Shown here: positions 31,024 to 42,722 of the stretch, one piece after another
Position numbering within the stretch: the first letter of the stretch is position 1
How the letters are laid out: every line of letters starts with the position of its first letter
Assembly: GCF_000830985.1 (NCBI RefSeq)
Contig: NZ_CP007151.1
Location: 3,038,001-3,102,000 of the forward strand
Origin: Marinobacter similis
GTDB lineage: Bacteria; Pseudomonadota; Gammaproteobacteria; Pseudomonadales; Oleiphilaceae
Direction of reading: 5' to 3'
Length of the DNA stretch: 64,000 nucleotides
Notes under the pieces: generated by a model
Databases searched by the model: none
Seen by the model: the letters and a program-made list of their open reading frames with translations, nothing else
Told to the model about the DNA's origin: nothing
Program-made: the position numbers and the translations under genes

Positions 31024-31191
31024 AGCACGTCTCCCTTGAGTCTGTAAAGCAAAGAGCATAACCGGGCCAGCGGTATCTAGCGGTAAAAGCAGGCAATATC
31101 CACTGCGGAGTCTCGAACTTGGCGTGTATGATACTGTAACCTGCGGCAATTACCTAGGGAACACGCCAAATACGGAACCGGACGAGACACC

Positions 31192-32005
31192 ATGAAACGC
31201 ACTGCTTTCTTTATTTCCGATGGCACCGGCCTCACCGCCGAGGCGCTCGGCCACAGCCTTCTGGCCCAGTTTGAGAAAATCGATTTTGAGCGCGTGACTG
31301 TGCCCTACATCGACGATGAGGAAAAGGCCACCGAGATGGTGACCCGCATTAACAAAGCGTCAGAAATCGACGGTGCCCGTCCGCTGGTGTTCGACACCAT
31401 CGTTAATCGCGACATCCGGGAGATCATGCTACCGCCGAAGGTTTCATGATCGACATCTTTGGCACCTTCCTGAATCCGCTGGAGCAGGAACTGCAGTCCT
31501 CGTCGTCTTACACCGTGGGGAAGTCGCACTCCATCAATAACGAAGGCAGTTACGAGCGCCGCATCAATGCCGTGAACTTTGCCCTCGACAACGACGACGG
31601 CGCGCGCACCCGACACTACGATGAGGCCGATCTAATCCTGGTGGGCGCATCCCGAAGCGGAAAAACCCCAACCTGCCTCTATCTGGCGCTGCAATACGGG
31701 GTCAAGGCCGCGAACTACCCGATCACCGAAGAGGATCTGTCGGACCAGTTGATGCCTGCAGCCCTGAAGCCGCACAAGGAGAAAATTTTCGGCCTGACCA
31801 TCGAGCCCGAACGGCTGGCGACTATTCGCAACGAGCGCCGCCCGAACTCCCGTTATTCGTCCATCAAACAGTGCATGCACGAGATCGAGGAAATCGAGCT
31901 GATGTACCGGCGCGAGCGCATCCCCTACCTCAACACCACGCTTATTCGGTGGAAGAAATTTCGACCCGGATTATGGTAACCACGGGCCTGAAACGGAACC
32001 GCTGA
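31192..32005 (+). CDS. ppsR: PEP synthase regulatory protein (kinase/pyrophosphorylase, DUF299; frameshifted)
   Basis: 271 residues after repair. It opens [17 protein letters not shown] and carries the P-loop [16 protein letters not shown] and [22 protein letters not shown], all typical of the family. PpsR both inactivates PpsA, by ADP-dependent phosphorylation of a threonine beside the catalytic histidine, and reactivates it by phosphorolysis. One base is missing near 31427 and one G near 31939; with both restored the C-terminus reads [20 protein letters not shown], as expected. Divergent from ppsA across 168 bp that must contain both promoters. Confidence 0.95.
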
Positions 32006-32030
32006 GCCAAGCCGGCACAAAGTCGACGCA

Positions 32031-32064
32031 TAAAAAAAGAGGGCCATCTGGCCCTCTTTTTTTC
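32031..32064. terminator. Bidirectional Rho-independent terminator
   Basis: GAGGGCCA pairs with TGGCCCTC around a 2-nt centre, flanked by seven A on the left and seven T on the right. It separates the convergent ppsR and M16 protease genes and can serve both. Confidence 0.93.
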
Positions 32065-32094
32065 GTTGTGGGTACTTCACACACCCGCAGCGGC

Positions 32095-35017
32095 TTACAT
32101 TTCTTCTATCGCCAATCCCAGCTGTTCCGCTACGTCGCGGTTGTCCGGGTTGGTTACCACGGCCGTGCTGGCATTTTCCGGCACCAGCCAGGTGGCGGCC
32201 ACACGCTTGATGGCGTCCAGCGTTACCGCCAGCACACGCTCACGGAACCGTGCGCGCTGCTCCGGGCTACGGCCAAACAGCTTGTTATGGAAGGCATGGC
32301 GAGCCGCACCCGCCGGAGAGCGTGGGCGGTCGAGCTGGCCAATAACGCCAAGGATGGACTCTTCCAACTCCTGCTCGTCGTGCTCCGCTTCCTGCAGCCA
32401 CTCCAGAGACTTGTCGAAGTCCTCCAGCGTTTCCGCCAGGCGCGGATCCCGGTACGAGAAGAACCGGAAGGTACCGTTTACGCTGTCCTGACCGGCACCG
32501 CCGCCGTAGGCGCCGCCTTTCTCGCGGATGGCGCGGTGCAGGTAGCCATTTCGCAGGAAACCACCCAGTACCGTCAGTGCGGCTGCATCGGGATGATCCA
32601 CCGGCACAGTGCGATAGGCCTTGGCACAGAAATTCACCTGGGTGGAAGTCAGCCACGCCTCACGGGTGGTGTAGTCGACCGGCTCCATTGTCCAGTTGGT
32701 CGTTTCAGTGCTCGCCTCGCCCTGCCAGCAGGACTTCAAGTCGTCGACCATTGCCGGCAACTGGGCTTCCTCGCCAATCACCAGGAACTCACGGCCCTGA
32801 TTGCGAATCTTGTCGTGCAGCGCCGCCAGCTTGTCGCAGAACGCAGCCAGCTCTTTCGGATCCTTCAAGGCCTGATCCAGCTGCTTGGTGCCGCGAATAC
32901 CGGCAAGACCACCCAGCCGGAACGACAGCCAGGAACCCGCCCATACCCTGAGACGCTGCGCCCATGGCCAGGGCGTGACCGCTGCCGGTTACTGCCTGCT
33001 CGCGACGGGCGCGAATCTGGGCAATGATTTCACGAATCCGGTCGGTTTCATCAAATCGGGCACTGGTGTACACATCCCGCAGCAGACGGGTAAGTTCACT
33101 GCGGTTGCGGGCCAGGGCCTTGCCGTTGAAGACCAGGTAACCGGTCAGATCCTGAACGTCGTCGACGCGGCCCTTGGCAGTGAACGAAGCGCCGATACCG
33201 CCGGATTCGGCCGAAATGCGGTCCTGCATCTGCAGGTAATCCAGATCACCACAACCCACTTCCGAAATCAGCGTGGTGTAATACGGCACCAGCAACAGCT
33301 CTTCTTCCGTCAGTTCCGGTACAGGCACAACCACCTGCTCGTACACTAGGCCATTGGTGCCCCGGGCGAAAACAGTCGCGGCGATGTCGCCATCGTACTG
33401 GCATTCCGGCTCCGGCATCTGCAACGGCACATCGGTCAGATCTACCTTGGGCAGGATCGAGTCGTCGTCCTTGCGCATCTGGCGCTCTTCCAGCGCCTGG
33501 GCACGATCGACGATCTGCTTCACTTCGTCGTCGGTCAGTTCGGCCTTGCGGCGCGCCAGAGCCTCGGTGATGGCCTGCTGGCGATGTCCTTCGAGCTTCT
33601 CATCCGGGCGTAGGGTCAGGGTGACCCGATGCGGATTTTCCAGCAGCTTCTTGCGAATCAGGCTGGGCACGTACTGCGGATCGCGGATTTTCTCGCGCAG
33701 GGTGGCCAGTACCGGCTCCAGATCCAACAGCTCCACCGGATCGCCGCCGTGCACCATCGGTGAGATGGCGGTCATGATCAGTTGCAGACCGTATGGGAAC
33801 TGGTCACCGGCAATTTCACGCTGGTGCAGTTCCAACTGATGCAGGATGGCTTCCAGACGCTCTTCGCTCACGCCCTCTTCCGCCACTTGCAGCAACGTGC
33901 TTTCAATCAGCGCTTCAAGATCCTTGTGCTTCTCCGGCTCACTACCTTCGATGCCGCAGACAAACGTCATTTCGCGGTTGGAATCTTCCAGCCCGCACAT
34001 GGGCGACGGGGCATGGCCCAGATCGGTGGTTTCCAGCGCACGCATCAATGGCGAGGCACTGTTCTCCAGCAGCACTGCCGACAGCAACTGCCCTTCCAGG
34101 TTTTCCTGCAGATCAAAGCTGTGGCCAAGCAACCAGCCCATCACAATGTGGGTCTTGTTGTCGGTACCCTCACCCTCGTTGACGGCATAACCCTGCTCTA
34201 CCCTAACCGGCGAGAACATGCGTTTCTCATCGCGCACCGGCAGCTCAATATCCAGCCGATCGAACCGCTTCAGCGCCAACTCTTCAAAGCGCTCATGATG
34301 CTCATGGGCCGGAATGTTGCCGTAGGTAGCAAAGATGGCGTTGCTCGGGTGGTAATGGTGACGGTAGAACTTCACCAGATCGTCATAGCTCAGATCCACA
34401 ATATGATCCGGCTCGCCGCCACTGTTGTAGTGGTAGGTGGTGGTCTGGAACAGATGGCTGCTCAGGTTCTGCCACAACTGTGAGGTAGGCGAACTCATGG
34501 CGCCTTTCATTTCGTTGTAGACCACACCCCGGTACACCAGATCGGTCTTGGGATCGTTCGGGGTATCAAACTCCAGGCGGTGACCTTCCTGGGCAAAGTC
34601 CAGCGGATCCAGCTTGGAGAAGAACACGGAATCCAGGTACACCGACAACAGGTTGTCGAAGTCCTTCCGGTTCATGCTGGCAAACGGGTATGCGGTCCAG
34701 TCGCTGCTGGTGAACGCGTTCATAAAGGTGTTCAGGGAGCGACGGATCATCATGAAGAACGGGTCACGAACAGGATAGCGCTCACTGCCACACAGAGCGG
34801 TATGTTCCAGAACGTGGGCGACACCGGTGGAATCCATCGGGAAAGTCCGCAACGCGACGAAAAACACGTTCTCGTCGTTGTCGGCCGCCAAATGCAGGTG
34901 ACGGGCGCCGGTTTTCTTGTGCCGATACTCTTCAATGTCGAGATTGAGGGTGTCAATCCGGTGACTGCGAAGCTTTTCAAAGGCGGGATGAGTTGCGTTG
35001 TCGATCACTGCAGCCAT
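32095..35017 (-). CDS. M16C family zinc metalloprotease (presequence-protease-like; frameshifted)
   Basis: About 974 residues after repair, the size of PreP/Cym1-type peptidasomes. The inverted zinc motif HVLEH lies near residue 65 (GVAHVLEHTALCGSERYPVRDPF), with the distal glutamate in YNEMKGAMSSP. The four-domain clamshell digests short peptides. Bacterial PreP-like proteins are periplasmic or cytosolic; no signal peptide is seen, so cytosolic is likely. Two bases are missing near 32938, which splits the last third into another frame; restoring them gives a continuous GGLAGIRGTKQLDQALKDP. Monocistronic, convergent with ppsR and divergent from the gene at 35115. Confidence 0.92.
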
Positions 35018-35114
35018 TCAAACTATCCTGTCTTTAACGATTAGAGACTTGTAGGGTAACACGTAGTATCGATTATCATGCACAGTCCAGCAGCGACAAG
35101 GTAACCGGCGTTCC

Positions 35115-35576
35115 ATGACAACCTATTCCCCCCACACCCGAGCGGTGGATGCACCTGAAGTCGCGGCCTACTGGGCCGAGCGCCGTCGATACCTCGAGCG
35201 TGTGCGCAAAGTACCCGAGATCAGACAGCGTTTCTGGCGGGAAGTTGCCATTTACCTGCTGCGCCGGTTGCTGTGGTCGTTCGGATTCTTCCCGATTTTC
35301 ATCGCCTTCTGGATTCCGTTTGTGCTGTCGAGCTTTAATCCGGTGGTGATGGCAGCCGACCTGATCCCACTGTTACAGGATTTCGTCGATTCCAACCCCG
35401 AAGTCCAGGCCACCACCATCAGCACCCTTGCCATTGCATGGGCCTCCATTGGCTTTATCTTCCTGGTCTTCGACTTTGTACTCACTCCGTTCCGCTCACC
35501 TTATGAATACGAAGCCGATGTCTACATGAGGTCATGGGAACAGCTCAATGTTGACCAGCTTCCGGACAAAATGTGA
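35115..35576 (+). CDS. Uncharacterised two-helix membrane protein
   Basis: An intact 153-residue protein with no family I recognise. The N-terminal 50 residues are charged and probably cytoplasmic (RRRYLERVRKVPEIRQRFW). Two membrane helices follow, at about residues 55-78 (FGFFPIFIAFWIPFVL) and 105-125 (TLAIAWASIGFIFLVFDFVL), with a short acidic loop between them. The C-terminus YEYEADVYMRSWEQ is conserved-looking and hydrophilic. It is divergent from the M16 protease gene and upstream of the MORN gene, 115 bp apart. Confidence 0.75.
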   Translation: MTTYSPHTRAVDAPEVAAYWAERRRYLERVRKVPEIRQRFWREVAIYLLRRLLWSFGFFPIFIAFWIPFVLSSFNPVVMAADLIPLLQDFVDSNPEVQATTISTLAIAWASIGFIFLVFDFVLTPFRSPYEYEADVYMRSWEQLNVDQLPDKM

Positions 35577-35691
35577 TTTGTCCTGCATTCTCAAAAACTC
35601 CAAACACTTTGTGTTACATAAGCATGCACGCACTGGGTAAGATGCAGAGAGGTAATAAGAATTCTAAATCTGCTGGTCCAAGAGGTTCCCC

Positions 35692-36982
35692 ATGGTCGAT
35701 TTCAGACCGCTGCTTTTCATCAATGCCCTGGCCCTGATGCTCCTGGTTACTGCCGGCTTTGCGTCGGTGCATGATGAGATAGATAGCGGCACCGCACTGA
35801 CACCACCGACCATACCCCAAACCCTCGCTGCCCAAGCGCCCCAGTCAGCCAAACCCGCTAAAACCGCCAAAGCTGCAAAGCCGGAAACGCCACTGACACC
35901 GCAGCCAGAGGCTGAGCCGGAAACTGCTAAAGCCGAATCCTTCCAGGTGCCACCCATGCCGGAAGACCCAACCCAGCTTGCGGTCGCCGAGCCTCCCGCT
36001 ACGCTGACCACCCGACCTGACTTCAACCCGGACCAACCGGCGCCAGCCCCGGCAACTGGGTCACTGGTGTTGCGCTCGAACGTGGTAGGAGACCAGGTCA
36101 TCATCAATGGCAAGGACTACGGCGCCACCCGGCTGGACCTCGATCTGAAGCCTGGCACTTATGACGTCACCATCACCAAGCCCGGCTACCAGGCCTGGAG
36201 CCGCAAAGTGGCACTCGAGGCCGGCAGTGAACTGACTCTGGTGGGCGAACTGATTGCCTACACCACCGTCAATTTCAAGAACGGAACCTGGATTGGCGGC
36301 GTGAAAACCGGCGATGGCACCTACCAGAATAAAGACGGCCTGCGCTACGAAGGCCACTTCGTGAACGGTAAGTTTGATGGCGAGGGCACCGCTTGGCACC
36401 CGGACGGCAGCCGCTACGACGGCGACTGGAAGAATGGCCAGCACCATGGCCAGGGCACCTGGCGCAGCGCAGAAGCGCCCGTTATGCCGGAGAGTTCCGC
36501 GCCAACCAATTTAACGGCAAGGGCACCCTCACCATGGCCAACGGCGACATCCTCACCGGCCACTGGAAAGATGGCCACCTGAACGGCCACGGCTCACTGA
36601 CCACCGCAGACGGCATGCTCTATGTCGCGCGTTCCGGGATAACGAATTTCATGGCCGAGGCTCCCTCACCTACCCCGACGGCCGCCATTACGAAGGCGAA
36701 TTTTCCAATGGCGCGTTCCACGGCTCCGGTGCCGAAGTGTTTACGGATGGAAAAAAGTACGAAGGCGAATACATTGAAGGCAAGTTTCACGGCCAGGGAC
36801 TGCTGCTGAACCCGAACGGCAGCTCCATCGAGGCCACCTTCCGGCACGGCAAGCCCTACGGACAGGTTCGACTGACAACCGCTGCCGGTGAGATTTTCAC
36901 CGCCCGCACCACAGAGCCCGGTGTCTGTTATCGGGACAAGAGTTACCGGGCCACGCAATGCCCGAGACTGGATGGCTGGTAA
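35692..36982 (+). CDS. PEGA-domain and MORN-repeat envelope protein (frameshifted)
   Basis: About 430 residues after repair. Order: membrane anchor or signal (residues about 8-25), a Pro/Ala/Lys-rich linker to about 120, a PEGA domain (NVVGDQVIINGKDYG, LKPGTYDVTITKPGYQAWSR), then at least seven MORN repeats (for example YEGHFVNGKFDGEGTAWHPDG and GHWKDGHLNGHGSLTTADG), ending CPRLDGW. PEGA domains bind surface glycans or proteins, and MORN repeats make extended beta sheets. Location is probably periplasmic or surface. One base is missing near 36473 and one near 36629. I do not know its function. The next gene, a response regulator, follows after 47 bp. Confidence 0.8.
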
Positions 36983-37029
36983 CAAGCCCGACAACACACG
37001 CGTTTGCAGTAAATGATTGAGGTAGTGAG

Positions 37030-38132
37030 ATGGCGATCAAAAACGCTCTGCTGGTGGACGACTCCAAGGTAGCCCGATTTGCCTTGAGCAAGCTGCTGGA
37101 AAGTCGTGACATGGAAGTGAACATGGCAGGCTCGGCCGAAGAAGCACTGGATTTTCTGAACAACGACAACCGGCCTGACGTCATCTTCATGGATCACCTG
37201 ATGCCGGGCATGAACGGTGTCGAGGCGATCAAGGCCATCAAGGCCAACCCGGATACCGCCACTATCCCGATCATCATGTGCACCTCGAAGAAGTCTTCCA
37301 GCTTTATGGAAGAGGCGAAGAACTTTGGGGTTTACAACATCCTGACCAAACCACCGCACACCGACGGCCTGTACCTGGTGCTGGATCAGCTGGATCGCGA
37401 CGTCACCGAAGGCACCCTGCCCGAGCCTCCAGAGCCCGGCAGCACCGTCGTCTTCGACATCGAAGACGACGAACTCCTGAACATTCCGGGCGACGCCTCG
37501 GTGGAGATGTCGATGAAGGCCGAGGATGACTCACCCGCCCCGGTCAATGACGCCTCAAGCGTGGTTCCGCTGACCAGCGACCTGATTGAACAGATTTCCC
37601 GCTCCGCGGTTAAAACCCACATCAACAATCGCCTACACGAACTGCTCAGCTCGCTGTTTGATGAACAGTTTGACCACCTGAAACGTGCGCTGGACGAATC
37701 CCGCAGCAAACAGGAAAAGACCCTGGAAGAACGGCTGGACAAGATGACCAGCCTGATCGAGGAGCGCACCAAGCACCTTCGCGACGAGGTGGCGGCGGAA
37801 GTGAATCTCAACCTGGCCCGGGAACTGGCGGACCTGAAGAAATCGCTGCAGCGCAATTCCGGGTTCACGTCTGAGCACATGGCGGAACTGAAAGACCACA
37901 TCACCAGCGTGCAGACCATCGACACCGAGTTCTGGCAAACCCTGCAATCCGAGGCCATTCAGCAGGCCCACGAAATTTCCCGGGAACCGCCGAGGACATC
38001 GCCCAGCGCACCATCGACCTGTTCGTGGCCCAGCAGCGCTCAGCCTCGTCCCGGGTCTACACCATCGGCCTGGCGATCAGCCTGAGCATTTTCAGCGTTG
38101 GGATTGCCTGGTTGTCCGGCCTGTTTGGCTGA
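37030..38132 (+). CDS. Response regulator receiver domain with coiled coil and C-terminal membrane anchor (frameshifted)
   Basis: 367 residues after one A is restored near 37985 (GAACC where GAAACC is expected). Residues 1-120 form a receiver domain: ALLVDDSK holds the acidic pair, [13 protein letters not shown] the phosphorylated Asp, and CTSKKSS the conserved Thr/Ser and Lys. Residues about 180-330 are largely coiled coil ([38 protein letters not shown]). The last 25 residues are a membrane helix ([22 protein letters not shown]). There is no DNA-binding or enzymatic output domain, so it probably acts as a membrane-tethered phospho-switch; no cognate histidine kinase lies nearby. It overlaps the convergent MobA-like gene by about 40 bp. 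Confidence 0.82.
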
Positions 38133-38758
38133 GCCGCTGCCGAACCCTCTGCCAATCCTCCGGGGTGTCCACGTCGTCGTCGACCCCCGGAATATCCACC
38201 CTGGTTGCCCGCGCGCTGGCCAATAGCTGGCCCGCACCTTTATCCCCTTCAAGCGCCATCACCTCGGGCCACAGCCACCTGCAGATAAGCCGGCACTCCG
38301 GGCCAGCCATCATAATCAGCAGCCACTGGCTGATGCGGGACAAACCGCGCCGCCTTGCCAAAGGCCTGCAAGGACGCCTCATCCAACAGCGGCTGATCGG
38401 CCACCAGAACAAACACCCCTTTCACCTTCGGCCCCATACTGGCCAGCCCGGTGGCCAGCGACGCCGACAGCCCTTCCTGCCAATCCGGCACCTGCAACCA
38501 CGCCGAGGGCTGCGCACTCGCACGGAAGCGAATCAGGGGGTACCAGGCACCGCACATCACCCGCACATCCCGACTCAGAATCCGGCCGTTGTGAATGGCC
38601 TGATCCAGCAAGGTTTTGCCACTGCCGGGCATGGACAGCAGCGCCTTGGGTCGGCCCAGGCGGGACGATGCGCCCGCAGCCAGAATAAGTGCCGGAAATT
38701 CCTGATCGTTCGGGGAAGCGGAGAGGTTTATGATAAGGACTCCAAAAGCAGAACGCAT
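38092..38758 (-). CDS. MobA-like nucleotidyltransferase (MocA/CTP:molybdopterin type; frameshifted)
   Basis: About 222 residues if two missing bases near 38270 are restored. The N-terminal PALILAAGASSRLGRPKAL is the nucleotide-binding signature, and FVLVADQPLLDEASL holds the metal-binding aspartate. This fits the NTP-transferase-3 family, which includes cytidylyl- or guanylyl-transferases that build the molybdenum cofactor. No molybdoenzyme or mo-co gene is nearby, so the substrate is unsure. The C-terminal VDIPGVDDDVDTPEDW is typical of the family end. The exact C-terminus depends on the repair; it reaches into the 3' end of the convergent gene at 37030. Confidence 0.78.
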
Positions 38759-38844
38759 GAAGCCTGGTCCAACGCCAGACTGCCGATTTCGATGATTTTT
38801 GCTAGAATTCGGCCATCAATCAACCATACCCACCCGGACGCTTA

Positions 38845-39695
38845 ATGAACCACCTCTTTGTAGACAAGCTGACCGTCATTGATTTCGCCTACCTAGATCC
38901 CACAAGGGGCCTGGTTGGTGAGAGCTGGATTGCGGATGTCGTCTTGGGAGGCGAGCTCGACGACCAGGGCATGGTGTTCGATTTCAGCAACGTGAAGCGA
39001 ACCATCAAGCGCGTTATTGACGAGCGGGTGGACCACCGGTTGGTGATTCCGCGCGGCTACGAAGGCTTGAGCTGGGACGAGAACGAGCCAGATACTTTTC
39101 AGTGGGCCCTCACCGACGGCAGTGAAATCATTCACCGCTCTCCGGACGAAGCCGTGGTCTGGCTGTCCTCGGAGCGCGTGGTGCCGTCTGCGGTCGCCCG
39201 CCTGTTGGAGCACGAACTGCAAGCGGTGCTGCCTGCTAACGTCACCTCCATTGAGATCAATCTGCGTGAAGAGGTGATCGAGGGCGCTTACTACCATTAC
39301 GTCCACGGCCTGAAGAAGCATCTGGGTAACTGCCAGCGCATTGCCCACGGCCACCGCTCACCCATCCGCATTGATCGCAATGGCTACCGGGATTACGAGC
39401 TGGAGCGCAAATGGGCATCACGCTGGCGCGACATCTATGTCGGCTCTGAGGAAGACGTGGTGCGTCGTCACGTTGGCGAGGACGGCGTTCGCTACGTTAC
39501 CTTCGAGTACGAGCCAACCAGGGCGAGTTTACGCTGGTCATGCCGGAAGAGCGGGTCTACATGCTGGATACCGACACCACCGTAGAGCTGATTGCTGCTC
39601 ACATCGCCGACAAGCTCAAAGTGGAGTACCCCACAGATACTATTCGGGTGAAGGCGTTTGAAGGGGTTGGCAAGGGCGCCATCGCCTCCCGGTAA
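38845..39695 (+). CDS. 6-pyruvoyl-tetrahydropterin synthase / QueD-like protein (frameshifted)
   Basis: About 283 residues after one G is restored near 39513 (GAGCC where GAGGCC is expected). It resembles the pterin-synthase fold duplicated: an N-terminal half MNHLFVDKLTVIDFAYLDPTRG and a second half with CQRIAHGHRSPI, whose HGH is the zinc pair of QueD enzymes. Typical QueD proteins have about 120 residues, so this is a long, two-domain version known from marine gammaproteobacteria as a 6-carboxytetrahydropterin synthase family protein. A role in queuosine or another pterin pathway is inferred and uncertain. It is followed by a strong terminator. Confidence 0.75.
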
Positions 39696-39762
39696 AGCCG
39701 AAGCGCCTGCCCTTACTGGGCCCTCAGCACATCGAGGGTCCCGCCGGCACTTTCTTACGGAC

Positions 39763-39792
39763 ACAAAAAACCGCCCGAAGGCGGTTTTTTGT
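39763..39792. terminator. Bidirectional Rho-independent terminator
   Basis: Perfect stem of 13 bp (ACAAAAAACCGCC / GGCGGTTTTTTGT) with a CGAA tetraloop. It separates the plus-strand pterin-synthase-like gene from the minus-strand tRNA genes and can stop both. Confidence 0.94.
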
Positions 39793-39825
39793 GGCTTTCC
39801 GGTGGACTAAACCGTCAAGCCGTAT

Positions 39826-39901
39826 TGGCGTCCCCTAGGGGGTTCGAACCCCTGTTGCCGCCGTGAAAGGGCGGAGTCCTAGGCCACTAGACGAAGGGGA
39901 C
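39826..39901 (-). tRNA. tRNA-Glu (anticodon UUC)
   Basis: On the minus strand the sequence begins GTCCCCTTCGTCTAGTGGCC and ends with an encoded CCA. Acceptor stem GUCCCCU/AGGGGAC pairs fully; the anticodon loop CUUUCAC places UUC; the T arm has GGTTCGAACC. 76 nt including CCA. It lies 7 bp downstream of tRNA-Ala on the same strand, after gltX, whose product charges it. Confidence 0.97.
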
Positions 39902-39908
39902 TAGAAAT

Positions 39909-39984
39909 TGGTGGAGCCAGGCGGGATCGAACCGCCGACCTCAACACTGCCAGTGTTGCGCTCTCCCAGCTGAGCTATGGCCCC
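39909..39984 (-). tRNA. tRNA-Ala (anticodon GGC)
   Basis: On the minus strand the sequence begins GGGGCCATAGCTCAGCTGGG and ends with an encoded CCA. The anticodon stem-loop AACACTGGCAGTGTT places GGC; the T arm has GGTTCGATCC. 76 nt including CCA. It is transcribed with tRNA-Glu, and probably downstream of gltX. Confidence 0.97.
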
Positions 39985-40100
39985 TCAACGGATGCGTATA
40001 TTAAGGATCCGCCCCTGGGCCGTCAACCGCAAAAACCCACTTTTTTTCAGTTTTCTGAACATCCCTGTTCGCGTCGTTTATTTATTCACCAAAGCGGTTA

Positions 40101-41738
<1,638 letters not shown>

Positions 41739-41771
41739 TTTCATAACCAGCCAATCAGGAACCCACCTGCC

Positions 41772-42722
41772 ATGCCCATGCTCAAACCGGCACGCTCTCT
41801 GGCCGCCGCCCTCTGCGTAATCGCCGCTCCCGCACTTGCGGAAACCAACGTTGTCACCTCGCTCAAGCCCCTGACACTGCTGGCCCAGGGCATCGCGACC
41901 GCCGACACCACCATCACGACTCTAGTGCCGCCTGGCTCAAGCCCGCACAACTACAACATGAAGCCATCCCAGCGCCGCGCCCTGGACGATGCCGATGTAA
42001 TCTTCTGGGTAGGCCCGGACATGGAAACCTTCTTGAGCCGACTACTGACCGGCGCCGATTTCCGGCAGCGCACCGTCAGCCTGGCGCTGGATGAGCCGGC
42101 GATGGCGGAATCAGAGCATGCGGACGACCATGACGAACACGGCCATGACGAGCCTGCAGAACATGAAGGCCACGGTCACCACGATCACGGCGAAGGTGAA
42201 GACCCGCACATCTGGCTGGACCCGGCATTGGCCGAGGACATGGTCGAGAAGATGCATAAGACGCTGGCCCAACAGCCAAATGCAGACACCGCCGCCCTGG
42301 CCCGGAATCTGAAGCAGTTCAAAACCCGACTGGCCGCAACCGAGGCCGAGATTCGGGCCAAGCTGGAGCCGGCCCACGACATCAGCCTGTTTGCCTACCA
42401 CGACGCCTTTGTCCGGTTCGCCGAACATTACGGCCTGAATCTGGAGGGTGTTCTGACCCTGAATCCGGAACTGACGCCCGGCGCCCGCCACATCGCAAAG
42501 ATTCAGGACCAGCTGGGCCAGGGCCATCACCCTTGCCTGCTAACCGAGCCACAGTTCAATCCGGGAATCTGGGAGGTGATTACTGAAGATCTGGATGTCA
42601 CCTTCAGTACCTGGGACCCGCTTGCCACCGATGTGGAAGCAGGCCCGGAAGGCTATTTCGAATTTCAGCACAGCGTTGCTGATGCGGTACTGAAATGCCT
42701 ACCAGAGCAGGCTAAGCATTAA
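41772..42722 (+). CDS. znuA: Zinc ABC transporter substrate-binding protein
   Basis: An intact 316-residue periplasmic protein with a signal peptide (cut near APALAETN). It is a cluster A-I metal-binding protein with a His/Asp/Glu-rich flexible loop (residues about 113-140, HDEHGHDEPAEHEGHGHHDH), the mark of ZnuA rather than a manganese binder. Expected zinc ligands are His in SSPHNYNMKPSQ, His in EDPHIWLDP and His in FAYHDAF. It captures zinc for an ABC importer. A Zur box lies just upstream. znuB, znuC and zur are not in this window, so the gene is split from its transporter. Confidence 0.93.
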   Translation: MPMLKPARSLAAALCVIAAPALAETNVVTSLKPLTLLAQGIATADTTITTLVPPGSSPHNYNMKPSQRRALDDADVIFWVGPDMETFLSRLLTGADFRQRTVSLALDEPAMAESEHADDHDEHGHDEPAEHEGHGHHDHGEGEDPHIWLDPALAEDMVEKMHKTLAQQPNADTAALARNLKQFKTRLAATEAEIRAKLEPAHDISLFAYHDAFVRFAEHYGLNLEGVLTLNPELTPGARHIAKIQDQLGQGHHPCLLTEPQFNPGIWEVITEDLDVTFSTWDPLATDVEAGPEGYFEFQHSVADAVLKCLPEQAKH

